64,000 nucleotides of DNA from Streptomyces sp. AC1-42W (GCF_003248355.1 NZ_QKWY01000002.1:3162001-3226000); one strand, 5' to 3'. Numbered from the stretch's first letter, positions 26,552-36,276 are shown. Program-made: numbers and translations. Notes: generated by a model not told the origin, from the letters alone.

Positions 26552-27402
26552 CCGCCCCCATGCCCGTACGGCCCCCCGACGAACCGGTGGACCGCGCCCC
26601 GGAGCAGGCCGCGCCGCCCGAGGCCCCGCGCCCCAGCAGGCTCGCCGCCCCGCTGCGCGAGACCGGCCGGCTGTTCGCGCTGGCCGGGACCGTGACCCGC
26701 GAGACCTTCCGCCGGCCCTTCCAGGTACGCGAGTTCATCGAGCAGTTCTGGTTCGTCGCCAGCGTCACCATCCTGCCCGCCGCCCTCGTCTCCATCCCGT
26801 TCGGCGCGGTCATCGCCCTCCAGGTCGGCTCGCTCACCCAGCAGCTCGGCGCCCAGTCCTTCACCGGCGGCGCCAGCGTCCTCGCCGTCATCCAGCAGGC
26901 CAGCCCGATCATCGTGGCGCTGCTGGTGTCCGGGGCCGCCGGCTCCGCCATCTGCGCCGACCTCGGCTCCCGCAAGATCCGCGAGGAACTGGACGCCATG
27001 GAGGTCATGGGCGTCTCGCCCGTGCAGCGCCTGGTCGTCCCGCGCGTACTCGCCACCATGCTGGTCGCCGTCCTGCTCAACGGCCTCGTCTCGGTCGTCG
27101 GCACCCTCGGCGGCTACTTCTTCAACGTGATCATGCAGCACGGCACACCGGGCGCCTACCTCTCCAGCTTCTCCGCCCTCGCCCAGCTGCCCGACCTCTA
27201 CGTCAGCGAGGTCAAGGCGCTGATCTTCGGCTTCATCGCCGGAATCGTCGCCGCCTACCGCGGCCTCAACCCGCGCGGCGGCCCGAAGGGGGTGGGCGAC
27301 GCGGTCAACCAGTCCGTCGTCATCACCTTCATGCTGCTGTTCTTCGTGAACATGGTCCTCACGGCGATCTACCTGCAGATCGTCCCCGCGAAGGGGAGCT
27401 GA
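26548..27402 (+). CDS. yrbEA: YrbE-family Mce permease, first subunit
   Basis: 284 aa from the GTG at 26548 (GTGA overlap with the ATPase); an ATG four codons later is an alternative. After a charged, Pro-rich N-terminus there are 5-6 membrane segments of the MlaE/YrbE type, with the signature region LGSRKIREELDAMEVMGVSPVQRLVVPRVLAT that contacts the ATPase. Forms the transmembrane channel with the next gene product. The two permeases of one operon are always a pair in actinobacterial mce loci. Confidence 0.92.
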   Translation: MTAPMPVRPPDEPVDRAPEQAAPPEAPRPSRLAAPLRETGRLFALAGTVTRETFRRPFQVREFIEQFWFVASVTILPAALVSIPFGAVIALQVGSLTQQLGAQSFTGGASVLAVIQQASPIIVALLVSGAAGSAICADLGSRKIREELDAMEVMGVSPVQRLVVPRVLATMLVAVLLNGLVSVVGTLGGYFFNVIMQHGTPGAYLSSFSALAQLPDLYVSEVKALIFGFIAGIVAAYRGLNPRGGPKGVGDAVNQSVVITFMLLFFVNMVLTAIYLQIVPAKGS

Positions 27403-27405
27403 CCC

Positions 27406-28209
27406 ATGTCAATGCTCGGCTGGCTCGACAGATCCGGTGACCAACTCACCTTCTACGTACGGGCACTGATCTGGATACCCCGCACCCTGCGCCGCTACCT
27501 CAAGGAGGTCCAGCGCCTCCTCGCCGAGGTCGCCTTCGGCAGCGGCGGCCTCGGGGTCGTCGGCGGCACCATCGGCGTGATGATCGCGATGACCCTGGCG
27601 ACCGGCACCGTCGTCGGCCTCCAGGGGTACGCGGCCCTCAACCAGATCGGCACCGCCGCCTTCACCGGATTCATCTCCGCCTACTTCAACACCCGCGAGA
27701 TCGCCCCGCTCGTCGCCGGACTGGCCCTCTCCGCCACCGTGGGCGCCGGCTTCACCGCGCAGCTCGGCGCCATGCGCATCAACGAGGAGGTGGACGGCCT
27801 CGAATCGATGGGCGTGCGCTCCATGCCCTACCTCGTCACCACGCGCATCATCGCCGGCGTCGTCGCCATCATCCCGCTCTACGCGATCGGGCTGCTCTCC
27901 TCGTACGTCGCGTCCCGCTACGTCACCGTCCTGTTCAACGGCCAGTCGGCGGGCACGTACGACCACTACTTCAACCTCTTCCTCTCCCCGGCGGACGTCC
28001 TCCTGTCGGTGCTCAAGGTGCTGATCTTCAGCGTGATGGTGATCCTCGCCCACTGCTACTACGGCTTCCACGCCAGTGGCGGACCCGCCGGAGTGGGCGT
28101 CGCGGTCGGCCGGTCCGTGCGGAACGCGATCGTGCTGATCAGCGTGACCGACTTCTTCCTCTCGCTCGCGATCTGGGGCGCCACGACGACGGTGAAGGTG
28201 GCCGGCTGA
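27406..28209 (+). CDS. yrbEB: YrbE-family Mce permease, second subunit
   Basis: 267 aa, three nt after the first permease. It has 5-6 membrane segments and the conserved cytosolic helix region AMRINEEVDGLESMGVRSMPYLVTTRII, slightly different from the ATPase-contact motif of the first subunit as expected for a heterodimer. Its stop overlaps the start of mceA by one base. Acts in the plasma membrane in lipid import. Confidence 0.92.
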   Translation: MSMLGWLDRSGDQLTFYVRALIWIPRTLRRYLKEVQRLLAEVAFGSGGLGVVGGTIGVMIAMTLATGTVVGLQGYAALNQIGTAAFTGFISAYFNTREIAPLVAGLALSATVGAGFTAQLGAMRINEEVDGLESMGVRSMPYLVTTRIIAGVVAIIPLYAIGLLSSYVASRYVTVLFNGQSAGTYDHYFNLFLSPADVLLSVLKVLIFSVMVILAHCYYGFHASGGPAGVGVAVGRSVRNAIVLISVTDFFLSLAIWGATTTVKVAG

Positions 28210-29510
28210 TGACTACCCGCGCCGCCCGCGCCACCGGCCGCAGAACCGCCGGAGTCGCCTTCTTCCTCGTACCCGCCGTCCTCATCTGGGTCTCGGTCTC
28301 GGTGTACGAGAAGGACTTCACCCACGACGCGACCGTCACCGTACGCACGTCGAGCGTGGGCAACGAGATGCACGAGAACGCCGATGTGAAACTGCGCGGC
28401 GTCGTCGTCGGCCAGGTACGCGACATCGCGGCCGACGGCGACGGGGCCCGGCTCACCCTCGCCATCCAGCCGGACAAGCTGGACCGCATCCCGGCGGACG
28501 TCACCGCCCAGATGCTGCCCACCACCCTCTTCGGCGAACGGTTCGTCGCCCTCGTACCGCCCCCCTCGCCCTCCGCGCGCACCCTCGGCGCCGGCGACGT
28601 CATCCCGCAGGACCGCTCCAGCAACGCCATCGAGCTGGAACAGGTCCTCGACAACGTCCTGCCGCTGCTGACCGCCGTCAAACCGGAGAAGCTGTCCGCC
28701 ACCCTCAACGCGGTGTCCACCGCGCTCCGGGGCCGGGGCGAGAAGCTCGGCGACACCCTCGTCACGCTCGACGCCCACCTGAAGAAGTTCAACCCCCAAC
28801 TCCCCACGCTCAACGAGGACATCAAGGAACTCGTCAAGGTGAGCCGGCTCTACGCGGACTCCGCCCCCGACGTCCTGGACGCCCTCACCGACTTCACCAC
28901 CACCAGCACCACCCTCGCCGAACAGCGGGAGAACCTCGCCGACGTGTACGGCTCCACCACCGCCTCCGCCCGCGACGTCACCTCCTTCCTCCGGCGCAAC
29001 AAGGACAACCTCATCCGGCTCGCCGCCAGTGGCAGGCCCACCCTGGAGACCCTCGCGAAGTACTCCTCCGAGTTCCCCTGCACCCTGCGCACCGTCGCCA
29101 ACTTCGTCCCGGCGATGGACAAGGCGCTCGGCAAGGGCACCGACGAACCCGGACTGCACGTCACGCTCAAGACCGTGCCGTCCAAGGGGAAGTACGTCGC
29201 CGGCAAGGACACCCCGGTGTACAACGCCACCGGCGGACCGCACTGCTACTCCATCCCGTACGTCGGCACCACCGTGCCCACCGCCGACGCCCTGACCGCC
29301 CGAAGGGCCGCGGCCGACCCGGACACCGCCACTCCGGTCGAGGTCCCCGCCGCCGATCCCTCGCTCGGCATGCCCAACTCCCCGCAGGAGAGCCGGCTCG
29401 TCAACGAACTGGTCGCTCCCTCACTGAAAGTCCGGCCGCAGGCCCTGCCCGAGTGGAGCAGCGTGCTCATCGGCCCGGCCTTCCGCGGTGTGGAGGTGAA
29501 GCTCAAGTGA
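28209..29510 (+). CDS. mceA: Mce protein, first (MceA)
   Basis: 433 aa. One N-terminal membrane helix (AGVAFFLVPAVLIWVSVSVYE) is followed by the MCE/MlaD domain at ~40-120 (NADVKLRGVVVGQVRDIA, then MLPTTLFGERFVALVPP), then a long helical region that forms the tunnel with the other five Mce proteins, and a C-terminal cysteine pair. MceA-F form a hetero-hexamer spanning the envelope and carrying lipids to the YrbE permease. Starts inside the yrbEB stop; stop overlaps mceB. Confidence 0.92.
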   Translation: MTTRAARATGRRTAGVAFFLVPAVLIWVSVSVYEKDFTHDATVTVRTSSVGNEMHENADVKLRGVVVGQVRDIAADGDGARLTLAIQPDKLDRIPADVTAQMLPTTLFGERFVALVPPPSPSARTLGAGDVIPQDRSSNAIELEQVLDNVLPLLTAVKPEKLSATLNAVSTALRGRGEKLGDTLVTLDAHLKKFNPQLPTLNEDIKELVKVSRLYADSAPDVLDALTDFTTTSTTLAEQRENLADVYGSTTASARDVTSFLRRNKDNLIRLAASGRPTLETLAKYSSEFPCTLRTVANFVPAMDKALGKGTDEPGLHVTLKTVPSKGKYVAGKDTPVYNATGGPHCYSIPYVGTTVPTADALTARRAAADPDTATPVEVPAADPSLGMPNSPQESRLVNELVAPSLKVRPQALPEWSSVLIGPAFRGVEVKLK

Positions 29511-30538
29511 AGCGCCGCTCCATCGCGGGACCGCTCGCGAAATCGATCGTCTTCATCGTGGTGACGAGCCTGGCCACCACGGTCCTGGCCCTGTCCATCG
29601 CCAACACCGGGGTCGGCGAGACCCGTTCGTACAAGGCCCGGTTCACCGACGCGACCGGCCTCATCGTCGGGGACAGCGTCCGTGTCGCCGGCGTCAAGGT
29701 CGGCCAGGTCGAGTCCATCCGGGTCGCCGACCGCCGGGTCGCCGAGGTCCGCTTCAACGTCCGCAAGGGCAAGAGGCTGCCGGCCTCCGTGACCGCGTCC
29801 ATCAAGTACCTCAACATGGTCGGCCAGCGCTACATCGACCTGGGCCAGGGCGCCGGACCCGTCGGCGAGAGCTTCGCGCCGGGCGCCACCATCCCGCTGT
29901 CGCGCACCACGCCCGCGCTCGACCTCACCCAGCTCTTCAACGGCTTCCAGCCCCTCTTCGAAGGGCTCTCGCCGCCCGACGTCAACGAACTGGCCGGCTC
30001 CATCGTGCAGGTGCTCCAGGGCGAGGGCGGCACCGTCGACAGCATCCTCCAGCACGTCGGCTCGCTGACCGGCACGGTCGCCGCCAAGGACAAGGTGATC
30101 GGCGAGGTGATCAAGAACCTCAACACGGTCCTGAAGACCGTCAACGACCGGGAGGACGGCTTCAACGACCTGGTCGACACCCTCCAGGCCCTCGTCACCG
30201 GCTTCGCGGGCGACCGCAAACCCCTCGGTGAGGCCGTCACCGCGATGGGCGCGCTCACCACGGTCACCGCGGACCTCTTCGAGGACGGCCGCAAACCCCT
30301 CAAGGAGGACATCAAGCAGCTCGGCAGGCTCTCCGGGAACCTGGCCGACAACACCCCGAAGATCGAGAACTTCCTGGAGAAGACCCCGGCCAAGATGGAG
30401 GCGATCGGCCGTCTCACGTCGTACGGCTCCTGGCTCAACCTCTACCTCTGCGAGGCGAAGGTCAGCGGCGTCACGACCCGCGACGGAAGCACCCCGCCGA
30501 CCGGCATCGAGATCACCCAGCCGAGGTGCCAGTCATGA
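29507..30538 (+). CDS. mceB: Mce protein, second (MceB)
   Basis: 343 aa from the GTG at 29507, which overlaps the mceA stop (GTGA). N-terminal membrane helix (SIVFIVVTSLATTVLALSIA), MCE domain with GLIVGDSVRVAGVKVGQVESI and IKYLNMVGQRYIDLGQG, a helical domain, and a short C-terminus with cysteines. Shorter tail than MceA. Second subunit of the lipid-import hexamer by order. Confidence 0.92.
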   Translation: MKRRSIAGPLAKSIVFIVVTSLATTVLALSIANTGVGETRSYKARFTDATGLIVGDSVRVAGVKVGQVESIRVADRRVAEVRFNVRKGKRLPASVTASIKYLNMVGQRYIDLGQGAGPVGESFAPGATIPLSRTTPALDLTQLFNGFQPLFEGLSPPDVNELAGSIVQVLQGEGGTVDSILQHVGSLTGTVAAKDKVIGEVIKNLNTVLKTVNDREDGFNDLVDTLQALVTGFAGDRKPLGEAVTAMGALTTVTADLFEDGRKPLKEDIKQLGRLSGNLADNTPKIENFLEKTPAKMEAIGRLTSYGSWLNLYLCEAKVSGVTTRDGSTPPTGIEITQPRCQS

Positions 30539-31554
30539 GAATCAAACCCCTGCGCCATCGCAACCCCGTCGCCGTCGGCATCGTCGGACTGCTGGTGCTC
30601 GCCCTCGTGGGATTCGGCGCCTACCGGGCCGACTCGCTCCCCTTCATCGGCGGCGGCACCACCTACAGCGCCGACTTCACCGAGTCCGCCGGACTCTCCG
30701 AGGGCGACGAGGTCCGCATCGCCGGTGTCAAGGTCGGCAAGGTCACCGGCGTCTCCCTGGACGGCGCCAAGGTGAAGGTCTCCTTCAAGGTCGAGGACGC
30801 CTGGATCGGCAACGCCAGCACCGTCGGCATCGCCATCAAGACCCTCCTCGGCGAGAAGTACCTCGCCGTCGACCCGCTGGGCGACGCCCCGCAGGACCCC
30901 GGCGAGCGCATCACCGCGTCCCGCACCACCTCCCCGTACGACGTCACCCAGGCGTTCAACGGACTGGGCGAGACCATCGGCGAGATCGACACCGAGCAGC
31001 TCGCCAAGAGCTTCGAGACGATCTCCGCCACCTTCGAGAACTCCCCGCCCGCCGTGAAGAACGCCGCCAAGGGCCTCTCCGCGCTGTCGAGGACCGTCTC
31101 CGAACGCGACGCCCAGCTGGCGACCCTGCTCAAGGGCAGTAAGCGGCTCACCAAGACCCTCGCCGGCAAGAAGAGCGGCTTCGAAACCCTCCTGGAGGAC
31201 GGCAACCTCCTCCTCGGCGAGATCCAGGCCCGCCGCGACTCCATCCATCTGCTGCTCACCGGCACCCGCGACCTGGGCGTCCAGCTCAGCGGTCTCGTCG
31301 CCGACAACAACAAGCAGCTCAAGCCGACCCTCAAGGCGCTCGGCCGGGTCACCGCGGTGCTGAAGAAGAACCGCAAGAGCCTCGACAAGGTCCTCTCGCT
31401 CGCCGGCGGCTACAACCGGCTCGTCGGCAACACCCTCGGCAACGGCCGCTGGTTCGACAACTACGTCTGCGGCGTCGTCCCGAGGAACTACCTGCCCGCC
31501 GACACACCCCCCGCGACCGGATGCATGCCTCCCAAGCAGGAAGGCGGGCACTGA
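30535..31554 (+). CDS. mceC: Mce protein, third (MceC)
   Basis: 339 aa from the ATG at 30535 (ATGA with mceB). Membrane helix AVGIVGLLVLALVGFGAYRA, MCE domain with LSEGDEVRIAGVKVGKVTGV and IKTLLGEKYLAVDPLGD, then a long helical region. The C-terminus is short and has two cysteines (NYVCGVVPR, GCMPPKQ). Mycobacterial MceC often has a longer Pro-rich tail, which is missing here. Confidence 0.9.
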   Translation: MRIKPLRHRNPVAVGIVGLLVLALVGFGAYRADSLPFIGGGTTYSADFTESAGLSEGDEVRIAGVKVGKVTGVSLDGAKVKVSFKVEDAWIGNASTVGIAIKTLLGEKYLAVDPLGDAPQDPGERITASRTTSPYDVTQAFNGLGETIGEIDTEQLAKSFETISATFENSPPAVKNAAKGLSALSRTVSERDAQLATLLKGSKRLTKTLAGKKSGFETLLEDGNLLLGEIQARRDSIHLLLTGTRDLGVQLSGLVADNNKQLKPTLKALGRVTAVLKKNRKSLDKVLSLAGGYNRLVGNTLGNGRWFDNYVCGVVPRNYLPADTPPATGCMPPKQEGGH

Positions 31555-31555
31555 G

Positions 31556-32722
31556 ATGAGACTCACCCGCGTCATCGGCATCGGCGCCGGCCTCGTCGTC
31601 GTGGCCGTCGCCGCCACCTCCGGGGTCATGGCCCTGGAGGAGCGGGGCGGCACCACCGTCACCGCCTACTTCGACCAGGTCACCGGTGTCTACGCCGGGT
31701 CCGACCTGCGCATCCTCGGGGTCCGCGTCGGCCGGGTCGAATCGGTGGAGCCGCGCGGCAAGGACGTCAAGGTCGTCCTGCGCATCGACGAGGGCGTCCA
31801 GGTCCCCGCGGACGCGCACGCCGTCGTCGTCGCCCCCAGCCTGGTCGCCGACCGGTACGTCCAGCTCGCCCCCGCCTACACCGGGGGAGCGGTCATGAAG
31901 GAGGGCGCCCAGCTGCCCGCCGCCCACAACGCCGTCCCGGTCGAGGTGGACCAGCTCTACGCCTCCATCACCGAACTCTCCACCGCGCTCGGCCCGGACG
32001 GGGCCAACGCCCGGGGCGCCTTCGCCGGACTCCTGGACACCGGGGCCAAGAACCTCAAGGGCAACGGCAAGGACATCGGCGACTCCATCGAGCAGTTCGG
32101 CAAGGCGACGAAGACCCTGGACAAGTCCAGCGGCAACCTCTTCGACACGCTGTCCTACCTGCAGTCCTTCACCACCATGCTGAAGGACAACGACGGCAAC
32201 GTCCGGGCCGCCGAGACCCAGCTGAACTCCGTCACCGGATTCCTCGCCGACGACAAGAAGAACCTCGGCGCCGCCCTCAGAGAACTCGGCACCGCCCTCG
32301 CCCAGGTGAAGACCTTCATCAAGGACAACCGGGGCGAGCTGAAGAAGAACGTGGACGCCCTCGTGCCGATCACCCAGGCCCTCGTGGACCAGCGCGCCTC
32401 GCTCGCCGAGTCGATGGACGTCCTGCCGCTGTCGGCGGGCAACGTCCTGAACGCGTACGACCCCGAGCACCGCACCCTCAACGGACGGACCAACCTCAAC
32501 GAGCTGAGCATGGGCGGCCCGCTCCTGGAATCCGCCCTCAGCCTCCAGGGCCTCGCCCCGGTGGACACCGCACGGCAGCAGGCCCTGCCCGCGCTGCCGC
32601 TGCCCGCCGTGGGCACGGTCTACGGCACCCCCGAGGACACCAAAAACGCCAAGGACACCAAGGACGCCGAGGACACCAAGGACGCCGAGGACACCAAGGA
32701 CGCGAAGGGGGCGAACCGATGA
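31556..32722 (+). CDS. mceD: Mce protein, fourth (MceD) with C-terminal hexapeptide repeats
   Basis: 388 aa, one nt after mceC ends. N-terminal membrane helix, MCE domain with VYAGSDLRILGVRVGRVESV and VVVAPSLVADRYVQLAP, helical region, then a charged C-terminus made of DTKDAE-type repeats (residues ~361-384) encoded by four 18-bp direct repeats at 32635-32706. The repeat tail is low-complexity and likely disordered. Stop overlaps the mceE start (ATGA). Confidence 0.9.
   Translation: MRLTRVIGIGAGLVVVAVAATSGVMALEERGGTTVTAYFDQVTGVYAGSDLRILGVRVGRVESVEPRGKDVKVVLRIDEGVQVPADAHAVVVAPSLVADRYVQLAPAYTGGAVMKEGAQLPAAHNAVPVEVDQLYASITELSTALGPDGANARGAFAGLLDTGAKNLKGNGKDIGDSIEQFGKATKTLDKSSGNLFDTLSYLQSFTTMLKDNDGNVRAAETQLNSVTGFLADDKKNLGAALRELGTALAQVKTFIKDNRGELKKNVDALVPITQALVDQRASLAESMDVLPLSAGNVLNAYDPEHRTLNGRTNLNELSMGGPLLESALSLQGLAPVDTARQQALPALPLPAVGTVYGTPEDTKNAKDTKDAEDTKDAEDTKDAKGANR
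32635..32706 (+). repeat. Four tandem 18-bp repeats inside mceD
   Basis: Unit GGACACCAAGGACGCCGA: copies at 32635-32652 (three or so mismatches), 32653-32670, 32671-32688 (both exact) and 32689-32706 (end variant). It encodes DTKNAK, DTKDAE, DTKDAE, DTKDAK. The length is a multiple of three, so copy-number change would preserve the frame. Confidence 0.9.
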
Positions 32723-33891
32723 ACCGCCGACCACGCAGACCCGCGGCCCTCGGGACCACGAGCGGCACCGTACTGGTCGCCCTCGGCCTGTGCTGCACCC
32801 TCTTCGTCACCGGATGCGGAGTACCGGGCTTCTCCGGCATCGAGGACCTGCCGCTGCCCGGCGGCGCCGACCTCGGCGACCACCCGTACGAGATCACCGC
32901 GGACTTCGGGGACGTGCTCAGCCTCGCCCCGCAGTCCTCGGTCAAGGTCAACGACGTCGCCGTGGGCCGGGTCACCGGCATCGGGCTGGCTCCGGACGGC
33001 TGGCGGGCCCGCGTCACCATGAAAGTCAACGGCGCGATCGAACTGCCCGCCAACGCCTACGCCCATCTGGAGCAGTCCAGCCTGCTCGGCGAGAAGTACA
33101 TCCAGCTCACCCCGCCCGCCAAGGGCAAGGAGAGGGGCACCCTCTCCGACGGCGACCGCATCCCGCTCGCCCGCACCAACCGCAACCCCGAGGTCGAAGA
33201 GGTCTTCGGCGCCCTGTCCATGCTCCTCAACGGCGGCGGTGTCCAGCAGCTCAAGACCATCACCACCGAGCTGAACAAGGCACTCGCCGGACAGGAACCC
33301 CAGGTCAAGTCGATGCTCCACCGGGTCGACACCCTCGTCACCGACCTGGACGACCACCGCGGCGACATCACCGCCGCCCTCGACGGCGTCAACCGCCTCT
33401 CCGCCACCCTCGCCGGCCGCAAGCAGCAGGTCGGCACCGTCCTCACCGGGCTCAGCCCCGGCATGAAGGTCCTGGAGAAGCAGCGCGGTTCGCTCATGAC
33501 CATGCTCCGCTCCCTGGACACCCTCTCCGACGTCGCCGTCGGCACCATCAACCGGACCAAGGCGGACACCATCGCCGACCTCAAGGCCCTCGCCCCCACC
33601 CTGCGGGCCCTGGCCGACTCCGGCAACGACCTGCCCGACTCCCTCCAGGTCCTGCTCACCTACCCGTTCACGGACGAGGTGCTGCGCGGGGTGAAGGGCG
33701 ACTACCTCAACGTCTACCTGGACCTGACGGCCGAACCCGGCACGCAGATCATTCCCGCCTACGAACCCGCCCCCGAGACCGGGACGGCCGGGCCGGCGAA
33801 GACGGTCGCCGGCGCCGGGCTGCCGCTGCCCCTGCCCGCGACCTCGGCGCCCACGACGAGCCGGCCCACGGCCTCGAAGGGGAGCAACTGA
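32719..33891 (+). CDS. mceE: Mce lipoprotein, fifth (MceE/LprK type)
   Basis: 390 aa. Unlike the other subunits it has a lipoprotein signal with lipobox FVTGC (Cys at about residue 34), so it is anchored by a lipid; this is the normal feature of the fifth gene of actinobacterial mce operons. MCE domain (VKVNDVAVGRVTGIGL, EQSSLLGEKYIQLTPP), a long helical region and a Pro/Thr/Ala-rich tail follow. It overlaps mceF by one base. Confidence 0.93.
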   Translation: MNRRPRRPAALGTTSGTVLVALGLCCTLFVTGCGVPGFSGIEDLPLPGGADLGDHPYEITADFGDVLSLAPQSSVKVNDVAVGRVTGIGLAPDGWRARVTMKVNGAIELPANAYAHLEQSSLLGEKYIQLTPPAKGKERGTLSDGDRIPLARTNRNPEVEEVFGALSMLLNGGGVQQLKTITTELNKALAGQEPQVKSMLHRVDTLVTDLDDHRGDITAALDGVNRLSATLAGRKQQVGTVLTGLSPGMKVLEKQRGSLMTMLRSLDTLSDVAVGTINRTKADTIADLKALAPTLRALADSGNDLPDSLQVLLTYPFTDEVLRGVKGDYLNVYLDLTAEPGTQIIPAYEPAPETGTAGPAKTVAGAGLPLPLPATSAPTTSRPTASKGSN

Positions 33892-35153
33892 TGATCACCC
33901 TCGCCATCCGGCTCAAGAACATCGCCTTCCTCATCATCTCCGTGCTCGTCCTCGGCTTCCTCGGCGTCCGCTACGCCGACCTCGGCCACTACGTCGGGCT
34001 GCGCGACTACTACACCGTCAAGGTCCAACTCCCGCGCACCGGCGGCCTCTTCACCCACTCCAACGTCACCTACCGGGGCGTCTCGGTGGGCCGGGTCGGG
34101 CCCATCGAACTCACCGACGACGGCGTCGAGGCGGAACTGCGGATCAAGAAGTCCGCCCCCCGCATCCCCGACGACCTCAAGGCGGTCGTGGCCAACCTCT
34201 CCGCCGTCGGCGAGCAGTACGTGGACCTGCGGCCCACCCGCACCGAGGGCCCCTACCTGGCCGACGGCTCCGTCATCGACCAGGCGTCGACCACCGTCCC
34301 GGCCCCCGTCACCGACGTCCTCACCAGCGTCAACGACCTCACCTCCTCCGTCGACACCGAATCGCTGCGCACCGTCGTGGACGAGTTCGGCACCGCGTTC
34401 AGCGGACGCGGCGACGACCTCCAGGTCCTCCTGGACACCGGCAGCGAGTTCGTCCAGGCCGCCGACGAGGCCCTGCCCGTCAACATCAGGCTCATGGAGG
34501 ACGGCAAGACGGTCCTGCGCACCCAGGTCGAACAGGGCGAAGCCCTCAAGGGGTTCGCCTCCGGCGCCAAGGAACTCGCCGCCCAGCTCAAGAGCTCCGA
34601 CACCGACCTGCGCGAGCTCATCGCCGCCGCCCCCGACGCCACCAGCCAGATCAGCGGACTGCTGCGCGACGTCGAACCCAGCTTCGGCGTCGTCGTCGCC
34701 AACCTCCTCACCACCTCCGACATCGCCGTCACCCGCCAGCGCGGCCTGGAGGAACTCCTCGTGAAACTCCCCGCCGTCGTCGCGGCCGGGGCCAGCGCGG
34801 TGGACGAGGACGGCGCCCGGTTCGGCATGTCGATCACCTTCTTCGAACCGCTGCCCTGCACCGCCGGCTACGAGGACACGACGTACCGCAACGGCCTCGA
34901 CCTCTCACCCGCCCCCGCGCTCAACACCAAGGCCCGCTGCGCCGCCTCGCCCGGCACCGGCATCAACGTCCGGGGCAGCGCCAACGCCCCCAAGGGCGGC
35001 CCGCTCCCCGAACCGGCGAAGGCCGGCGCCCTGCACCTCGGCGACACCAAGGACGCGCGGCTGCCCGGCGCCCTCGGTGCCGCGGCCGACCGCGCACCGG
35101 CGGTCCGGGGCATGGCCGGACTGCTGGGCCTCGGACAGGAGGGCGGCGAGTGA
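33891..35153 (+). CDS. mceF: Mce protein, sixth (MceF)
   Basis: 420 aa from the ATG at 33891, overlapping the mceE stop. The upstream open frame to 32790 is shadow of mceE. Membrane helix IAFLIISVLVLGFLGVRYADL, MCE domain (THSNVTYRGVSVGRVGPIEL, VVANLSAVGEQYVDLRP), helical domain, a cysteine-containing globular end (LPCTAGYEDTTYRNGLDL) and a Gly/Pro tail. Completes the hexamer set A-F. Confidence 0.92.
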   Translation: MITLAIRLKNIAFLIISVLVLGFLGVRYADLGHYVGLRDYYTVKVQLPRTGGLFTHSNVTYRGVSVGRVGPIELTDDGVEAELRIKKSAPRIPDDLKAVVANLSAVGEQYVDLRPTRTEGPYLADGSVIDQASTTVPAPVTDVLTSVNDLTSSVDTESLRTVVDEFGTAFSGRGDDLQVLLDTGSEFVQAADEALPVNIRLMEDGKTVLRTQVEQGEALKGFASGAKELAAQLKSSDTDLRELIAAAPDATSQISGLLRDVEPSFGVVVANLLTTSDIAVTRQRGLEELLVKLPAVVAAGASAVDEDGARFGMSITFFEPLPCTAGYEDTTYRNGLDLSPAPALNTKARCAASPGTGINVRGSANAPKGGPLPEPAKAGALHLGDTKDARLPGALGAAADRAPAVRGMAGLLGLGQEGGE

Positions 35154-35671
35154 ACCCCCGTACCCGGACCCTCGGCGGATGGGCCGTCCTGCTGATCGCG
35201 GCGCTCGTATGCGCGCTCGGCGGCTGGTCCTACGCGCAGGCGCGCGGCGACGACGACCTGGCCTACGCCAAGAGCCGGGACGCCGCCCTCGCGGACGGTC
35301 GCCGGGCCCTCGCCAGGCTCAACACCATGGACGGCAAGGACGCGACGAGCGTGGACGCGGACCTGGCCGGCTGGCTGGACTCCGCCACAGGACCGCTCCA
35401 CGACCAGCTGAAGCGCACCCGCAAGAAGGACGCCGCCGACCTGGCGAAGTCCGGCACCACCGCGCGCGGCAAGGTCACCGACGCCGCGCTCACCGAGCTG
35501 GACGACCGGACCGGCACCGCGCTGATGATCGCGACCGTCGACATCGAGGTCGCCCCCCGCACCGGCAAGGCCGGCACCGAACGCAAACGGTTCGAGGCCA
35601 CGCTCGCGCGGACCGGGGACGGCTGGAAGATCAAGGCGCTCACGGCGCTCGGCATAGGGGGCGGCGCATGA
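35150..35671 (+). CDS. Mce-associated membrane protein, type A, copy 1
   Basis: 173 aa, GTG start overlapping mceF by 4 nt. One N-terminal membrane helix (AVLLIAALVCALGGWSYAQA) and a small extracytoplasmic domain with ALARLNTMD, ALTELDDRTGTALMIATVDIEV and TGDGWKIKALTALG. Actinobacterial mce operons carry such Mam proteins after mceF; they are thought to stabilise the complex. It is paralogous to the protein at 36352. Confidence 0.85.
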   Translation: MNPRTRTLGGWAVLLIAALVCALGGWSYAQARGDDDLAYAKSRDAALADGRRALARLNTMDGKDATSVDADLAGWLDSATGPLHDQLKRTRKKDAADLAKSGTTARGKVTDAALTELDDRTGTALMIATVDIEVAPRTGKAGTERKRFEATLARTGDGWKIKALTALGIGGGA

Positions 35672-36276
35672 CCACAGACGTCGAGGACACCGACGAGATC
35701 GCCGAGATCGAGGACATCGAGGAGGCCGAGCACACCGAGGAGACCGACGCCGCCACGGCATCCGACGACCGTCCCGCCCGCCGTTGGCCGCGCGTCCTCG
35801 CCGGTGTCCTCGCCGTCGCGCTGCTCGCCGCCGGGGCCGTGATGTACGTGGCCGGCCGGCAGCTGCGGGACACCCCGGCCACCTCCAACCTGGCGCTCAC
35901 CGACAGCGCGGCCACCGCCCAGGTCGCCGGCGAGGTCACCGACGCGCTCGGCAAGGTGTTCTCGTACAGCCCGGACGGCACCGCCGCCACCAAGGCGGCC
36001 GCCCAGAAGCTCCTCGCGGGCAAGGCGCTCCAGCAGTACGCGGCGCTCTTCGGCCAGGTCGAGAAGCAGTCGGCCGACCAGGAACTGACCCTCACCACCC
36101 ATGTCGTGCGCGCCGGGGTGACCCGGCTGACGCCCGACAGCGCCCATCTGCTCGTCTTCCTGGACCAGGTCTACGAGCGCAGGGGCAAGGCCGCGAGCAA
36201 GGCGGCCGCACAGCTCTCCGTCACCGCCCGACTGCGCGAAGGGCACTGGACGATCGTGGAGATCACCTCCCGGTAG
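35668..36276 (+). CDS. Mce-associated membrane protein, type B, copy 1
   Basis: 202 aa, ATG overlapping the previous stop. An acidic cytoplasmic N-terminus (about 45 residues, Glu/Asp/Thr-rich) precedes one membrane helix (VLAGVLAVALLAAGAVMYVA) and an NTF2-like outer domain with NLALTDSAATAQVAGEV, GKVFSYSPDG and RLREGHWTIVEITSR. Typical Mam protein; paralogue of the protein at 36919. Confidence 0.85.
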   Translation: MTTDVEDTDEIAEIEDIEEAEHTEETDAATASDDRPARRWPRVLAGVLAVALLAAGAVMYVAGRQLRDTPATSNLALTDSAATAQVAGEVTDALGKVFSYSPDGTAATKAAAQKLLAGKALQQYAALFGQVEKQSADQELTLTTHVVRAGVTRLTPDSAHLLVFLDQVYERRGKAASKAAAQLSVTARLREGHWTIVEITSR

